The notes: generated from the letters alone by a model not told the origin. A stretch of 8,923 nt of DNA from an uncultured Rhodanobacteraceae bacterium (GCA_937873105.1 CALMWD010000452.1:1-8923), one strand, 5' to 3'. Shown: positions 1-7,221, numbered from the stretch's first letter. Made by a program: numbers and translations.

Positions 1-384
1 GACGACGTCGGCGCCTTCCTCGAAATGCCGCCAGAACGTCGCGATCACTTCGGGCGGGTCTTGCAGGTCGGCGTCGATGATCACCACCGCATCGCCTTCG
101 GCATGGTCGAGGCCGGCGGTCATCGCCGCCTCCTTGCCGAAGTTTCTGGTCAATCGGAGGACGCCGATGCGGGCATCATTGTTTGCGATGCGGGCCAGTT
201 CTTGCGGCGTCGCATCAGTGCTGCCGTCGTCGACGAAAAGCACACCGATGTCGGCGGGAATCGAGGCCAGCGCGGCATCGAGGCGCGGCATCAACAGCGG
301 CAGCACGGCCGCCTCGTTGTAGACCGGAACGACGATGCACAGGCGTCGTGTTGCGTCGCGCAACGGCACGGAATCACGGGTCAA
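1..384 (-). CDS. Family 2 glycosyltransferase, GtrB/DPM1-like (partial, C-terminus off window)
   Basis: Only the first 128 residues are present; the gene runs off the left edge. The visible part is the GT-A catalytic domain of the polyprenyl-phosphate sugar transferase group (GtrB, ArnC, dolichol-phosphate mannose synthase). Key segments are VVPVYNE (18-24), FVDDGSTD (50-57), RNFGKEAAMTAGLDHA (80-95) and IDADLQDPPEVI (103-114), which carries the metal- and nucleotide-sugar-binding acidic residues. Relatives move a sugar from a nucleotide donor to undecaprenyl phosphate on the cytoplasmic face of the inner membrane, for later addition to envelope glycans or lipid A. Most have two C-terminal membrane helices, which would lie outside the window. 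The start is inferred to be TTG: the frame has no ATG between the upstream stop and the catalytic domain, and an AAGGA sits 7 bases before the TTG. A GTG four codons in is a weaker alternative. It is transcribed away from the lipase operon, so a functional link is not implied. Donor sugar unknown. Confidence 0.9.
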   Translation of the reverse strand, partial: MTRDSVPLRDATRRLCIVVPVYNEAAVLPLLMPRLDAALASIPADIGVLFVDDGSTDATPQELARIANNDARIGVLRLTRNFGKEAAMTAGLDHAEGDAVVIIDADLQDPPEVIATFWRHFEEGADVV

Positions 385-391
385 GATGGAG

Positions 392-396
392 TCCTT
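392..396 (-). promoter_or_regulatory. Ribosome binding site deciding the TTG start of the glycosyltransferase
   Basis: Reads AAGGA on the minus strand, 7 bases before the TTG at 384-382. It is the main reason to prefer this non-ATG start over another in-frame TTG about 33 bases further upstream or the GTG inside the gene. Confidence 0.55.
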
Positions 397-398
397 GC

Positions 399-415
399 GT
401 GCTGCGACGCAGCAC
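399..415. repeat. Perfect 8-bp inverted repeat in the glycosyltransferase leader
   Basis: GTGCTGCG and CGCAGCAC flank a single central A. It lies just upstream of the glycosyltransferase ribosome binding site on the minus strand. As DNA it is a 17-bp near-palindrome of operator size. As RNA only a shorter stem with a loop of 3-5 bases could form, and no T-run follows it in either direction, so it is not an intrinsic terminator. An operator or a translational control hairpin are both possible; neither is shown. Confidence 0.4.
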
Positions 416-430
416 AAGCGAATTGTGAGA

Positions 431-443
431 ATTGCGTTGCAAT
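431..443. repeat. Small dyad overlapping the lipase promoter -35 box
   Basis: ATTGC and GCAAT are perfect inverted arms around GTT. The right arm overlaps the proposed -35 hexamer at 437-442, where a bound regulator could block or contact RNA polymerase. The arms are short and could arise by chance in this locally AT-richer region. I do not recognise it as a FadR or PsrA site. Confidence 0.3.
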
Positions 444-466
444 CGGTTGAAGCACCTACCTATGAT
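437..466 (+). promoter_or_regulatory. Predicted sigma70 promoter for the lipase-DUF1302-DUF1329 operon
   Basis: TTGCAA (-35, 437-442) and TATGAT (-10, 461-466) are separated by 18 bases. Each hexamer is a close match to the consensus (TTGACA, TATAAT) and the spacing is acceptable. The expected transcription start is near 472-474, giving a leader of about 45 bases before the ATG at 517. It lies in the only AT-richer patch of the divergent intergenic region. No equally good promoter was seen on the opposite strand. Confidence 0.6.
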
Positions 467-503
467 ACCCACGCGCGTTTGAAGCGCTCCCGATGACCCA
501 GAC

Positions 504-509
504 GAAGGA
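504..509 (+). promoter_or_regulatory. Ribosome binding site deciding the lipase start
   Basis: GAAGGA lies 7 bases before the ATG at 517. The in-frame ATG at 493 has no comparable purine-rich site upstream and would put eight polar residues in front of a clean lipoprotein signal peptide. Both facts favour 517. Confidence 0.65.
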
Positions 510-516
510 AACAAGC

Positions 517-2685
517 ATGCAGCCCCGACTCCTTTTGGCGACTGCTCTGTCGTCCGCGCTGCTCGCCGCGTGCAGCAGCAGCAGCAACAGCCCGCGCGCC
601 GTCGACGCGCCGATCGTGCGGAACGATGACGGCTCCCCGGTCACGGGCATCATCACCGCGCGGTTCGATCCCTCGAACAGCGTGGTGCCGACGCCGACCG
701 ACTTGTTCCTGTCCGGGACCACCGATCTCACGCTCAACATCCCGATCGCCAACCCGTCCGCGCCCGCTTCGGCGCCGCTGGTCGCGCTGAATGCGCTTGA
801 CGGCTTCTCGCCGGTCGCGCCCTGGTCCTTCCAGATGTCGGCTGCGCCGCGCGCCAACACGCTGGTCGCCGGTCAGTCGATCCGCGTCTTCAAGGTGTCG
901 GTCAACCCGACCACGCGCCAGGTGCTGGCCGTGCAGCGCGAACTGACGCCGACCGCCGAGTACGTGGTCGCGGCGTCGCCCACCGACGCCCGCACCGTCG
1001 CCATCCTGCCGACCAAGCCGCTGGAACAGCTCAGCTCCTACATGGTCGTCGTCACCGACGACGTCAAGGACGCCGCCGGCAACGACGCCACGCCGGACCA
1101 GACCTACTTCCTGACCCAGCGCACCAGTCCGCTGATTTCGCCGGTCACCCAGACCGGTCGCCCGACCTGCGTGACGCAGGCGCAGTCGACCGATCCGCTG
1201 ATTCCGATCACCAGCGCCTGCTCCCTGGAGCCGCTGCGCCTGATCGTCAATTCCCACGAAGCGGCCGCGGCCTCGCAAGGCATCGCCCGCGGCGACATCG
1301 TGCTGACCTGGACCGCGACCACGCAGAGCATCACGCCGGTGCTGAGCGCGGTGCGCTCGATCACGACCGCGAGCACGCCGACCCTGGTGAACAGCGGCCA
1401 GAAGTCGCCGAGCCAGATCGCCGACATCATCGTCGGCGTGATGCCGGTGAAGTACTACCTGAACGCACCGACTTCGGTGAATTCGCCGCTGCCGCTGACC
1501 GGCTCCTGGCAGGCCGCTCCGGGCGCCTACACCGCGCCGTTCAACGCGCTGGGCCTGGATCCGACCTCGACCAACCTGACCTATGCCAATCCGATCCCGG
1601 TCGCGAAGTCGACCCAGGTGATCCCGGTGCTGGCGACGGTGCCGAACGCCGCCTCGGGCCGCACCAAGCCCGCCGCCGGCTGGCCGGTGGTGATCTTCCA
1701 GCACGGCATCACCCGCAACCGCGGCGATGCGCTGGCGATCGCCGACACCATGGCCTCGCAGGGCTTCGCGGTGGTCTCGATCGACCAGCCGCTGCACGGC
1801 ATCGTGCCGAGCGACCCGCTGGTCGGGCCGCTTTACATCGAGAACACGCCGTTTGGCGCGCTCGCCAACGAACGTCACTTCGATCTGGATGTGATCAACA
1901 ACCAGACCAGCGCTCCGGGTCCGGACGGCATCCGCGACGGATCGGGCACACACACGATCAACCTGCAGAGCCTGCTGACCTCGCGCGACAACCTGCGCCA
2001 GGCGGTGGCCGACCTGTTCGCGCTGGCCAAGACCGTGCCGACCATGTCGGTGGACGGCGACGCCACGCCCGACTTCGACGGTTCGCGCGTGTTCTTCGTC
2101 GGCCAGTCGCTCGGCTCGATCGTCGGTCTCAACTTCACCGCGCTGGAGCCGACGGTCTCGACAGCCGTGCTTTCGGTCCCCGGTGGCGGCATCGCGCAGA
2201 TGCTCAACGGCTCCGCGACCTTCGGTCCGCGCATCCGCGCCGGCCTGGCGGCGGCGGGCGTCAATCCGGGCACGGCGGCCTTCGACCAGTTCATGTTCGC
2301 GGCGCAGACCGCCGTCGACTCGGCCGACCCGATCAACTTCGCCGCGGTATCGGCGGCCTCGGGCGACAGGATCCTGTTGCACGAAGTCGTTGGCGGCGGC
2401 TCGATCCTGCCGGATCAGGTGATTCCGAACGCGGTCGCCGGTGCGCCGCTGTCGGGTACCGAACCGCTGATCCGCGCCCTCGGTCTGACCACCATCACCA
2501 GTTCCACCCAGGCCGCGGCCATCCGCGGCGCCGTGCGCTTCACCGCAGGCGACCATGGTTCGCTGCTCAGCACCACCGCGTCGGCGGCTGCCACGATCGA
2601 AATGCAGGGCCAGATGGCCAGCATGATCGTCAGCAACGGCCAGGCGGTGCAGGTGACGAACACGTCCGTGATCAAGACCCAGTAA
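517..2685 (+). CDS. VolA/Pla-1/cef-type extracellular lipase, predicted outer-membrane lipoprotein
   Basis: A predicted 722-residue surface or periplasm-facing lipase/lysophospholipase of the alpha/beta-hydrolase fold. The N-terminus is a lipoprotein signal peptide ending in lipobox LLAAC (Cys19), followed by a serine-rich linker encoded by four AGC repeats. Position +2 is Ser, not Asp, so sorting to the outer membrane is expected. Residues of roughly 35-380 resemble the N-terminal domain of bacterial virulence-factor lipases; Cys218 and Cys235 could form a disulfide. The catalytic domain has an HG oxyanion motif in IFQHGITR (393-400), nucleophile elbow GQSLG (529-533, Ser531), a possible acid at Asp633 in LPDQVIPN and a likely catalytic His680 in GDHGSLL. 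Length fits the family. In Vibrio cholerae the homologous type VolA hydrolyses lysophosphatidylcholine and works with the fatty-acid porin FadL. Here the next gene, 26 bases on, encodes a DUF1302 barrel instead. An extension starting at 493 is possible but unlikely. Substrate is inferred, not visible. Confidence 0.85.
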   Translation: MQPRLLLATALSSALLAACSSSSNSPRAVDAPIVRNDDGSPVTGIITARFDPSNSVVPTPTDLFLSGTTDLTLNIPIANPSAPASAPLVALNALDGFSPVAPWSFQMSAAPRANTLVAGQSIRVFKVSVNPTTRQVLAVQRELTPTAEYVVAASPTDARTVAILPTKPLEQLSSYMVVVTDDVKDAAGNDATPDQTYFLTQRTSPLISPVTQTGRPTCVTQAQSTDPLIPITSACSLEPLRLIVNSHEAAAASQGIARGDIVLTWTATTQSITPVLSAVRSITTASTPTLVNSGQKSPSQIADIIVGVMPVKYYLNAPTSVNSPLPLTGSWQAAPGAYTAPFNALGLDPTSTNLTYANPIPVAKSTQVIPVLATVPNAASGRTKPAAGWPVVIFQHGITRNRGDALAIADTMASQGFAVVSIDQPLHGIVPSDPLVGPLYIENTPFGALANERHFDLDVINNQTSAPGPDGIRDGSGTHTINLQSLLTSRDNLRQAVADLFALAKTVPTMSVDGDATPDFDGSRVFFVGQSLGSIVGLNFTALEPTVSTAVLSVPGGGIAQMLNGSATFGPRIRAGLAAAGVNPGTAAFDQFMFAAQTAVDSADPINFAAVSAASGDRILLHEVVGGGSILPDQVIPNAVAGAPLSGTEPLIRALGLTTITSSTQAAAIRGAVRFTAGDHGSLLSTTASAAATIEMQGQMASMIVSNGQAVQVTNTSVIKTQ

Positions 2686-2711
2686 GACGACGCAGAAGCG
2701 GAGAGCACACT

Positions 2712-4589
2712 ATGACCCACCTCAATGCCAAGCAGATGCGCCGTCGCACGCTGGGAACCGCGATCTCGCTGGCCCTCGTGAGCGCGTTCGCGGCGCCCGC
2801 CCAGGCCCTCGAATTCAGCAGCGGCGACTGGAGCGGCACGCTCGACACGACCCTTTCCTACGGTGCCTCGATGCGCGTGCAGGAGCGCGACGACGAACTC
2901 GTCGGCCTCGCCAACCTCAACCACTTCGTGTCGCTGACGCCGCTGACCGACCAGGTCAACGCGCCGGGCCGGTTCTCGGTCAACGGCGACGACGGCAACC
3001 TGAACTACGACAAGAACGACCTGTTCTCGAACGCGTTCAAGATCACCAGCGAGCTCAGCATCAACTACAAGGAAAACTGGGGCGCCTTCGCGCGCGCCAG
3101 CTACTTCTACGACTGGGAGAACGCCGATCGCGCCGGTCTCACGGAAGAGGCGAAGGAGAAGGTCGGCACGCGCCTGACCTTGCTCGATGCCTTCGTCTTT
3201 CACAACATGGATCTGAACGGCCACGAGGCTTCGGTCCGCATCGGTCGCCAGGCGGTGAGCTGGGGCGAGAGCACCTTCATCCAGAACGGCATCAACGTCG
3301 TCAACCCGATCGACGTATCCAAGCTGCGTGTCGCCGGCGCCGAGTTGAAGGAAGCCTTCCTCCCGGTGGACATGATCCAAGGCTCGTTCGCGGTGAATGA
3401 AAACCTGTCGATCGAAGCCCTGTACCTGCTCGAGTTCGAACAGACCGAGCCGGATCCGGCCGGTACCTACTTCAGCACCAACGATGTCGCGACCCTTGGC
3501 GCCGACTTCTTGATGCTCGGCTTCGGCCGCGCCGACGAACCGGCCAATTTCGCGAATTGCGGCAATGTGCTCGGCTACATCCCGGCGAACACGACCAATG
3601 TCAACGATGCGCTGGAGCGTGCTTCCTGCCTGCAGGCGATTCCGCGCCTGCCCGACCAGTACGCCAGCGACGACGGCCAGTACGGCCTGGCGCTGCGCTA
3701 CTTCTCGCCGGAGCTCAACGACACCGAGTTCGGCTTCTTCTTCATGAACTACCACAGCCGCCTGCCGCTGCTGTCGGGGTACGCGGTGACGAACAGCAAC
3801 CCGAACTCGGGCCGCATCATCGTCGAGTACCCGGAAGACATCCGCATGTACGGCGTCAGCTTCAACACGACGCTGGGCGAGACCGGCATCGCGCTGCAGG
3901 GCGAGTTGTCGTATCGCGACAACATGCCGCTGCAGTTCGACGATGTCGAGTTGCTGTTCTCGGCGCTGACCCCGCTGAATCCGCTGATCCCGGCGCCGGG
4001 CAACCGCTTCATCAGCCAGCTCGGCGATGTCGGCCCGGGCGACTACGTGCGCGGCTGGGAACGCCATGAGGTCAGCCAGCTGCAGTTCACGCTGACCAAG
4101 GCCTTCGGTCCGGGCAACTGGCTCGGCGCGCAGCAGATCGCCACGGTCGCCGAATTCGGCGCCACCGAGATTTGGGACCTGCCGGCGCCGGAAGTGCTGC
4201 GTTATCAGGGCGACGGCACCGATACCGGCTGCGGCGGCGACCAGCTGACCGGCGGCGCGCTGCGCAACCCGGTGTCCCAGTGCGATGGTTTCCCGACCCG
4301 CTTCTCCTGGGGTTACCGCCTCGCCATGCGCGCCGACTACAACAACGTCTTCGGTTCGCCGTTCAACGTGTCGCCGCGCATCGCCTTCAACCACGACGTG
4401 AACGGCATCACCCCGGGACCGGGCGGCAACTTCCTGGAAGGCCGCAAGTCGGTCACGGTGGGCGCCGAAGCGACCTACCTCAACCAGTGGGCCGCCGACC
4501 TCAGCTTCACCGAGTTCCGCGGTGCCGGCCACCTGAACCTGATCCACGACCGCGACTTCGTGTCGTTCACGATCAAGTACTCGTTCTGA
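2712..4589 (+). CDS. DUF1302 family outer-membrane beta-barrel protein
   Basis: 625 residues, close to the usual DUF1302 length. The signal peptide is positively charged (MRRR at 9-12), then hydrophobic, with a likely cleavage after APAQA (28-32). The mature start, LEFSSGDWSGTLDTTLSYG, is typical of the family. Alternating-residue strands occur throughout, for example VSFTIKYSF at the end, whose terminal Phe is the usual signal for insertion by the BAM machinery. The conserved segment HEASVRIGRQAVSWGES (171-187) is recognisable. There are exactly four cysteines, at 283, 306, 507 and 524, forming two close pairs that may staple extracellular loops. A good GGAG site lies 8 bases before the ATG. 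It sits between the lipase and DUF1329 genes; DUF1302 and DUF1329 genes are commonly adjacent. Role is unproven. A channel or docking barrel for a hydrophobic compound is inference from location and neighbours. Confidence 0.88.
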   Translation: MTHLNAKQMRRRTLGTAISLALVSAFAAPAQALEFSSGDWSGTLDTTLSYGASMRVQERDDELVGLANLNHFVSLTPLTDQVNAPGRFSVNGDDGNLNYDKNDLFSNAFKITSELSINYKENWGAFARASYFYDWENADRAGLTEEAKEKVGTRLTLLDAFVFHNMDLNGHEASVRIGRQAVSWGESTFIQNGINVVNPIDVSKLRVAGAELKEAFLPVDMIQGSFAVNENLSIEALYLLEFEQTEPDPAGTYFSTNDVATLGADFLMLGFGRADEPANFANCGNVLGYIPANTTNVNDALERASCLQAIPRLPDQYASDDGQYGLALRYFSPELNDTEFGFFFMNYHSRLPLLSGYAVTNSNPNSGRIIVEYPEDIRMYGVSFNTTLGETGIALQGELSYRDNMPLQFDDVELLFSALTPLNPLIPAPGNRFISQLGDVGPGDYVRGWERHEVSQLQFTLTKAFGPGNWLGAQQIATVAEFGATEIWDLPAPEVLRYQGDGTDTGCGGDQLTGGALRNPVSQCDGFPTRFSWGYRLAMRADYNNVFGSPFNVSPRIAFNHDVNGITPGPGGNFLEGRKSVTVGAEATYLNQWAADLSFTEFRGAGHLNLIHDRDFVSFTIKYSF

Positions 4590-4610
4590 CCGAGTGACGG
4601 AGGGATACCC

Positions 4611-5972
4611 ATGCTCAAGTTCCGAAATAGCATCCTGGCGGCGGCATCGGCCTTCGCCCTCGCCGGCGCAGTCCAGTCCGGCGTCACCGCCGACCAGGCG
4701 GCGCGACTCGGCAAGGACCTGACCCCGGTCGGCGCCGAAACCGCGGGCAACAAGGACGGCACCATTCCGGCCTGGACCGGCGGCATCACCAAGCCGCCGA
4801 CGGGTTATCGCGCCGGCATGTTCCATCCCGATCCGTTCGCGGCCGACAAGCCGCTGTTCTCGATCACGCCGCAGAACGCGAAGGACTATGCGGCCAAGCT
4901 GACGCCCGGCCAGGTCGCGATGTTCGAGAAGTACAAGACGTTCAAGATGAACGTCTACCCGACGCGCCGTTCGGCCTCGTTCTCGCAGGAGGTCTACAAC
5001 GCGACCAAGGCCAACGCGACCTCGGCGAAGCTGGTCGGGAACGGCGAGGGCGTGCAGGGCGCGTCGCTCGGCTTCCCGTTCCCGATTCCGCAGAACGGCT
5101 ACGAGCCGATGTGGAACCACAAGCTGAAGTACAAGAGCACCGGCGGCAAGCGTTACGCCAACCAGGTCGCCCCGACGGCCACCGGCGCCTACACGCCGAT
5201 CCGCATCGAGGAAGAATTCCTCGGCCTGTACTACCGCAAGGGCGCGACCACCGAGAACATCAACAACATCCTGCTCTACTTCTTCCAGGAAGTGGTGTCG
5301 CCGGCGCGCCTCGCGGGCAACGTGCTGCTCGTGCACGAAACCCTGAACGCCAGCGCGCAGCCTCGCCAGGCCTGGATCTACAACCCCGGACAGCGCCGCG
5401 TGCGCCGCGCCCCGAACGTCGCCTACGACAACCCGGGCACGGCCACCGACGGTCTGCGCACCAATGACATGACCGACATGTTCAACGGCGCGATGGACCG
5501 CTTCGAGTGGAAGCTGGTCGGCAAGAAGGAGATGTTCGTCCCGTACAACTCGTACAAGGCGCACAGCAACTCCGTGAAGCTGAAGGACCTGGTGCGTCCG
5601 GGCCACCTCAATCCGGAGCTGCTGCGTTACGAGCTGCACCGCGTGTGGGTCGTCGACGCGACGCTGAAGAAGGGCATGCGCCACATCAACAGCCGCCGCA
5701 CCTTCTATCTCGACGAGGACAGCTACCAGATCCTCGCGATCGACCACTACGACGGCCGCGGCCGCTTGTGGCGCTACTCGGAAGCCCCGTCGATCAACTA
5801 CTACGAGGTGCCGACCTTCTGGGCGACGGTGGAAACCCACCACGACCTCCAGTCCGGCCGATACATCTCCGGCCTGCTCGACAACGAAGAGCAGAACACC
5901 GTCGACTTCGGCTTCCGCACCGCGCCGGAAAACTTCTCGCCGCAGTCGTTGCGCCAGCGCGGTATCCGCTGA
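4611..5972 (+). CDS. DUF1329 family envelope protein
   Basis: 453 residues, the normal length for DUF1329. An N-terminal hydrophobic stretch (about 8-21) acts as an export signal, but there is no Cys lipobox and no textbook AxA site; cleavage somewhere in AGAVQSG (18-24) is likely. The family signature follows at once: AARLGKDLTPVGAE (30-43) and GNKDGTIPAWTGG (46-58). Later conserved blocks are YEPMWNHKLKY (164-174), QAWIYNPGQRRVRRAPN (253-269) and INSRRTFYLDEDSYQI (359-374). The family is thought to be related in fold to the LolA/LolB lipid-binding proteins, which would suit carrying an acyl chain across the periplasm; that is family-level knowledge recalled without a check. GGAGGG lies 6 bases before the ATG and the gap to the DUF1302 gene is 21 bases, so the two are surely co-transcribed. 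A strong terminator follows. Biochemical function unknown. Confidence 0.88.
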   Translation: MLKFRNSILAAASAFALAGAVQSGVTADQAARLGKDLTPVGAETAGNKDGTIPAWTGGITKPPTGYRAGMFHPDPFAADKPLFSITPQNAKDYAAKLTPGQVAMFEKYKTFKMNVYPTRRSASFSQEVYNATKANATSAKLVGNGEGVQGASLGFPFPIPQNGYEPMWNHKLKYKSTGGKRYANQVAPTATGAYTPIRIEEEFLGLYYRKGATTENINNILLYFFQEVVSPARLAGNVLLVHETLNASAQPRQAWIYNPGQRRVRRAPNVAYDNPGTATDGLRTNDMTDMFNGAMDRFEWKLVGKKEMFVPYNSYKAHSNSVKLKDLVRPGHLNPELLRYELHRVWVVDATLKKGMRHINSRRTFYLDEDSYQILAIDHYDGRGRLWRYSEAPSINYYEVPTFWATVETHHDLQSGRYISGLLDNEEQNTVDFGFRTAPENFSPQSLRQRGIR

Positions 5973-5995
5973 AGAGGCCGCTCGGCGCGTGCTTG

Positions 5996-6038
5996 GGCCG
6001 GCCGTTCCGTAGATCGGAGCGGTCGGCCTTTTGTTTTT
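5996..6038 (+). terminator. Strong Rho-independent terminator after the DUF1329 gene
   Basis: A 14-bp stem, GGCCGGCCGTTCCG (5996-6009) with CGGAGCGGTCGGCC (6015-6028), is fully paired with two G-T wobbles around the loop TAGAT. The tract TTTTGTTTTT follows directly at 6029-6038. It begins 23 bases after the DUF1329 stop codon. It should end the lipase-DUF1302-DUF1329 transcript and separate it from the Ycf48-RND pair, unless read-through or anti-termination occurs. Confidence 0.92.
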
Positions 6039-6070
6039 AGGGGACAGGACAGCCAGTCAAGGGTCGATCG

Positions 6071-7201
6071 ATGAAACTGAGCATGGTGCGCAGCGGCGCA
6101 ATGGCCGCAGGAATGCTGGCGTTGGCATTGGGATGGGGATTGCAGGCGCAGGACGAAGCGGCGGCTGCCGCCGCGACGCCGGCCGCCGACGACCCCTCGG
6201 TACTGGAGGCGGAAGTGATGCCGCGCGCGGCCTCGTCGCTGCTGCTCGACATCGTCGACGCCGGCGACCGGGCGGTCGCGGTCGGCGAGCGCGGCCACAT
6301 CCTGGTCAGCGAAACCCGGCGCGACGGCTGGCGGCAGATCGAGCGCGTGCCGACGCGTTCCAGCCTGACCGCGGTCGCCGCCGTCGACCGCCGCGTCTAC
6401 GCGGTCGGGCATGACGGCGTCGTCCTGCGTTCCGACGACGGCGGTCTGACCTGGATGCGCAAGCGCGTGCAGTTGTTCGATCGCGACAATCCCGATCCTC
6501 GCAACGGCGCGCCCCTGCTCGACGTGTTGTTCACCGACGCCGACAACGGTTTCGCGGTCGGCGCCTACGCCACCCTGATCCGCACCCGCGACGGCGGCGA
6601 GACCTGGGAATACGTCGACGTCCTCAATCGCGGCGGCGCGGCGGCGCCGACCGAGGAAGAACTCGCGGCGGACGCCGAGGCCCCCGGGCTCGACGACGAG
6701 AGCTGGAACTTCGACGCGGCCGACCTCGCCCTCGACGAGGAGACCGATCCGCACCTGAACGGCATCGCGCGCACCGGCAATGGCAACCTGTTCATCGTCG
6801 CCGAACGCGGCGCGGCCTTCCGGTCGACCGACGGCGGCTCGAGCTGGCAGCGCATCCAGCTGCCCTATGAGGGATCGATGTTCGGCGTCATCGGCGGCGC
6901 CGGCGACCACGTCCTGTGCTTCGGCCTGCGCGGCAATGTCTACGAGTCCGATGATCTTGGCAGCACCTGGAGCAAGCGCGACACCGGCACCGAGCTGAGC
7001 CTGATGGGCGGCGCGACCGGCGCCGACGGCGCCACCGTGCTGGTCGGCGGCAACGGCATCGTGCTCTCGCGCAGCGGCGCCAACGACGCCTTCCTCGCGA
7101 CCACGCATCCGGACGGCGTCGTGCTGTCCTCGGTGCTGGTGCTCGGTCCCGGCGAATACACCGTCGTCGGCGAGAACGGCGTGAGCTTCTATCAACCCTG
7201 A
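6071..7201 (+). CDS. Ycf48-like/BNR-repeat beta-propeller, exported
   Basis: 376 residues. The signal peptide runs to about residue 26 (GWGLQA before QDEA), placing the protein in the periplasm or on the membrane. Seven repeat units start near 72, 112, 163, 243, 284, 325 and 366, each with a G-x-x-G or similar turn, and most with the BNR/sialidase-like S-x-D-G-G-x-T-W pattern (121-128, 172-179, 252-259; degenerate at 293-300). This predicts a seven-bladed propeller like Ycf48, the photosystem II assembly factor, but nothing suggests photosynthesis here. Such propellers are commonly encoded beside MMPL/RND permeases, so a partner or assembly role for the next gene product is likely. Between repeats three and four is an acidic insertion (194-228) with 14 Asp/Glu and no Lys/Arg. 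AAGGG lies 7 bases before the ATG. No clear promoter is visible in the 98-base gap upstream, which is mostly terminator. The exact function is unknown. Confidence 0.85.
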   Translation: MKLSMVRSGAMAAGMLALALGWGLQAQDEAAAAAATPAADDPSVLEAEVMPRAASSLLLDIVDAGDRAVAVGERGHILVSETRRDGWRQIERVPTRSSLTAVAAVDRRVYAVGHDGVVLRSDDGGLTWMRKRVQLFDRDNPDPRNGAPLLDVLFTDADNGFAVGAYATLIRTRDGGETWEYVDVLNRGGAAAPTEEELAADAEAPGLDDESWNFDAADLALDEETDPHLNGIARTGNGNLFIVAERGAAFRSTDGGSSWQRIQLPYEGSMFGVIGGAGDHVLCFGLRGNVYESDDLGSTWSKRDTGTELSLMGGATGADGATVLVGGNGIVLSRSGANDAFLATTHPDGVVLSSVLVLGPGEYTVVGENGVSFYQP

Positions 7202-7221
7202 GCCCGTGACGGAGAGACGCA

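Noticed and set aside
421..433. AATTGTGAGAATT, resembling half of the lac operator
   Set aside because: Only the left half-site resembles it; the symmetric right half is missing and there is no lac-type context.
25..450. 141-codon plus-strand open frame at the left edge
   Set aside because: It is opposite the glycosyltransferase, whose minus-strand frame has canonical GT2 motifs; the plus-strand product resembles nothing.
574..591. AGC trinucleotide run as a phase-variable repeat
   Set aside because: Only four perfect units, in frame; changes in number would alter the Ser linker length but not the reading frame, so no switching is expected.
460..2556. About 700-codon open frame on the minus strand opposite the lipase
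   Set aside because: Same cause: stop codons are rare opposite high-GC codons. The Arg/Gly/Asp/His-rich product has no domain, and the plus strand carries a lipase with lipobox and catalytic motifs.
2415..5843. Very long open frame of over 1100 codons on the minus strand
   Set aside because: It is antisense to the DUF1302 and DUF1329 genes, which have clear family motifs, export signals and ribosome sites. Its translation is a low-complexity mix of Arg, Val, Ala, Gly and His typical of the opposite strand of GC-biased genes, with no recognisable domain.
6064..6071. Palindrome TCGATCGA overlapping the propeller start codon
   Set aside because: Eight bases, easily expected by chance, with no flanking symmetry.
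6071..7201. Photosystem II assembly factor reading of the Ycf48-like gene
   Set aside because: The similarity is to the propeller repeat only. No photosynthesis gene is present, and Ycf48-like propellers are common beside RND genes in heterotrophs.
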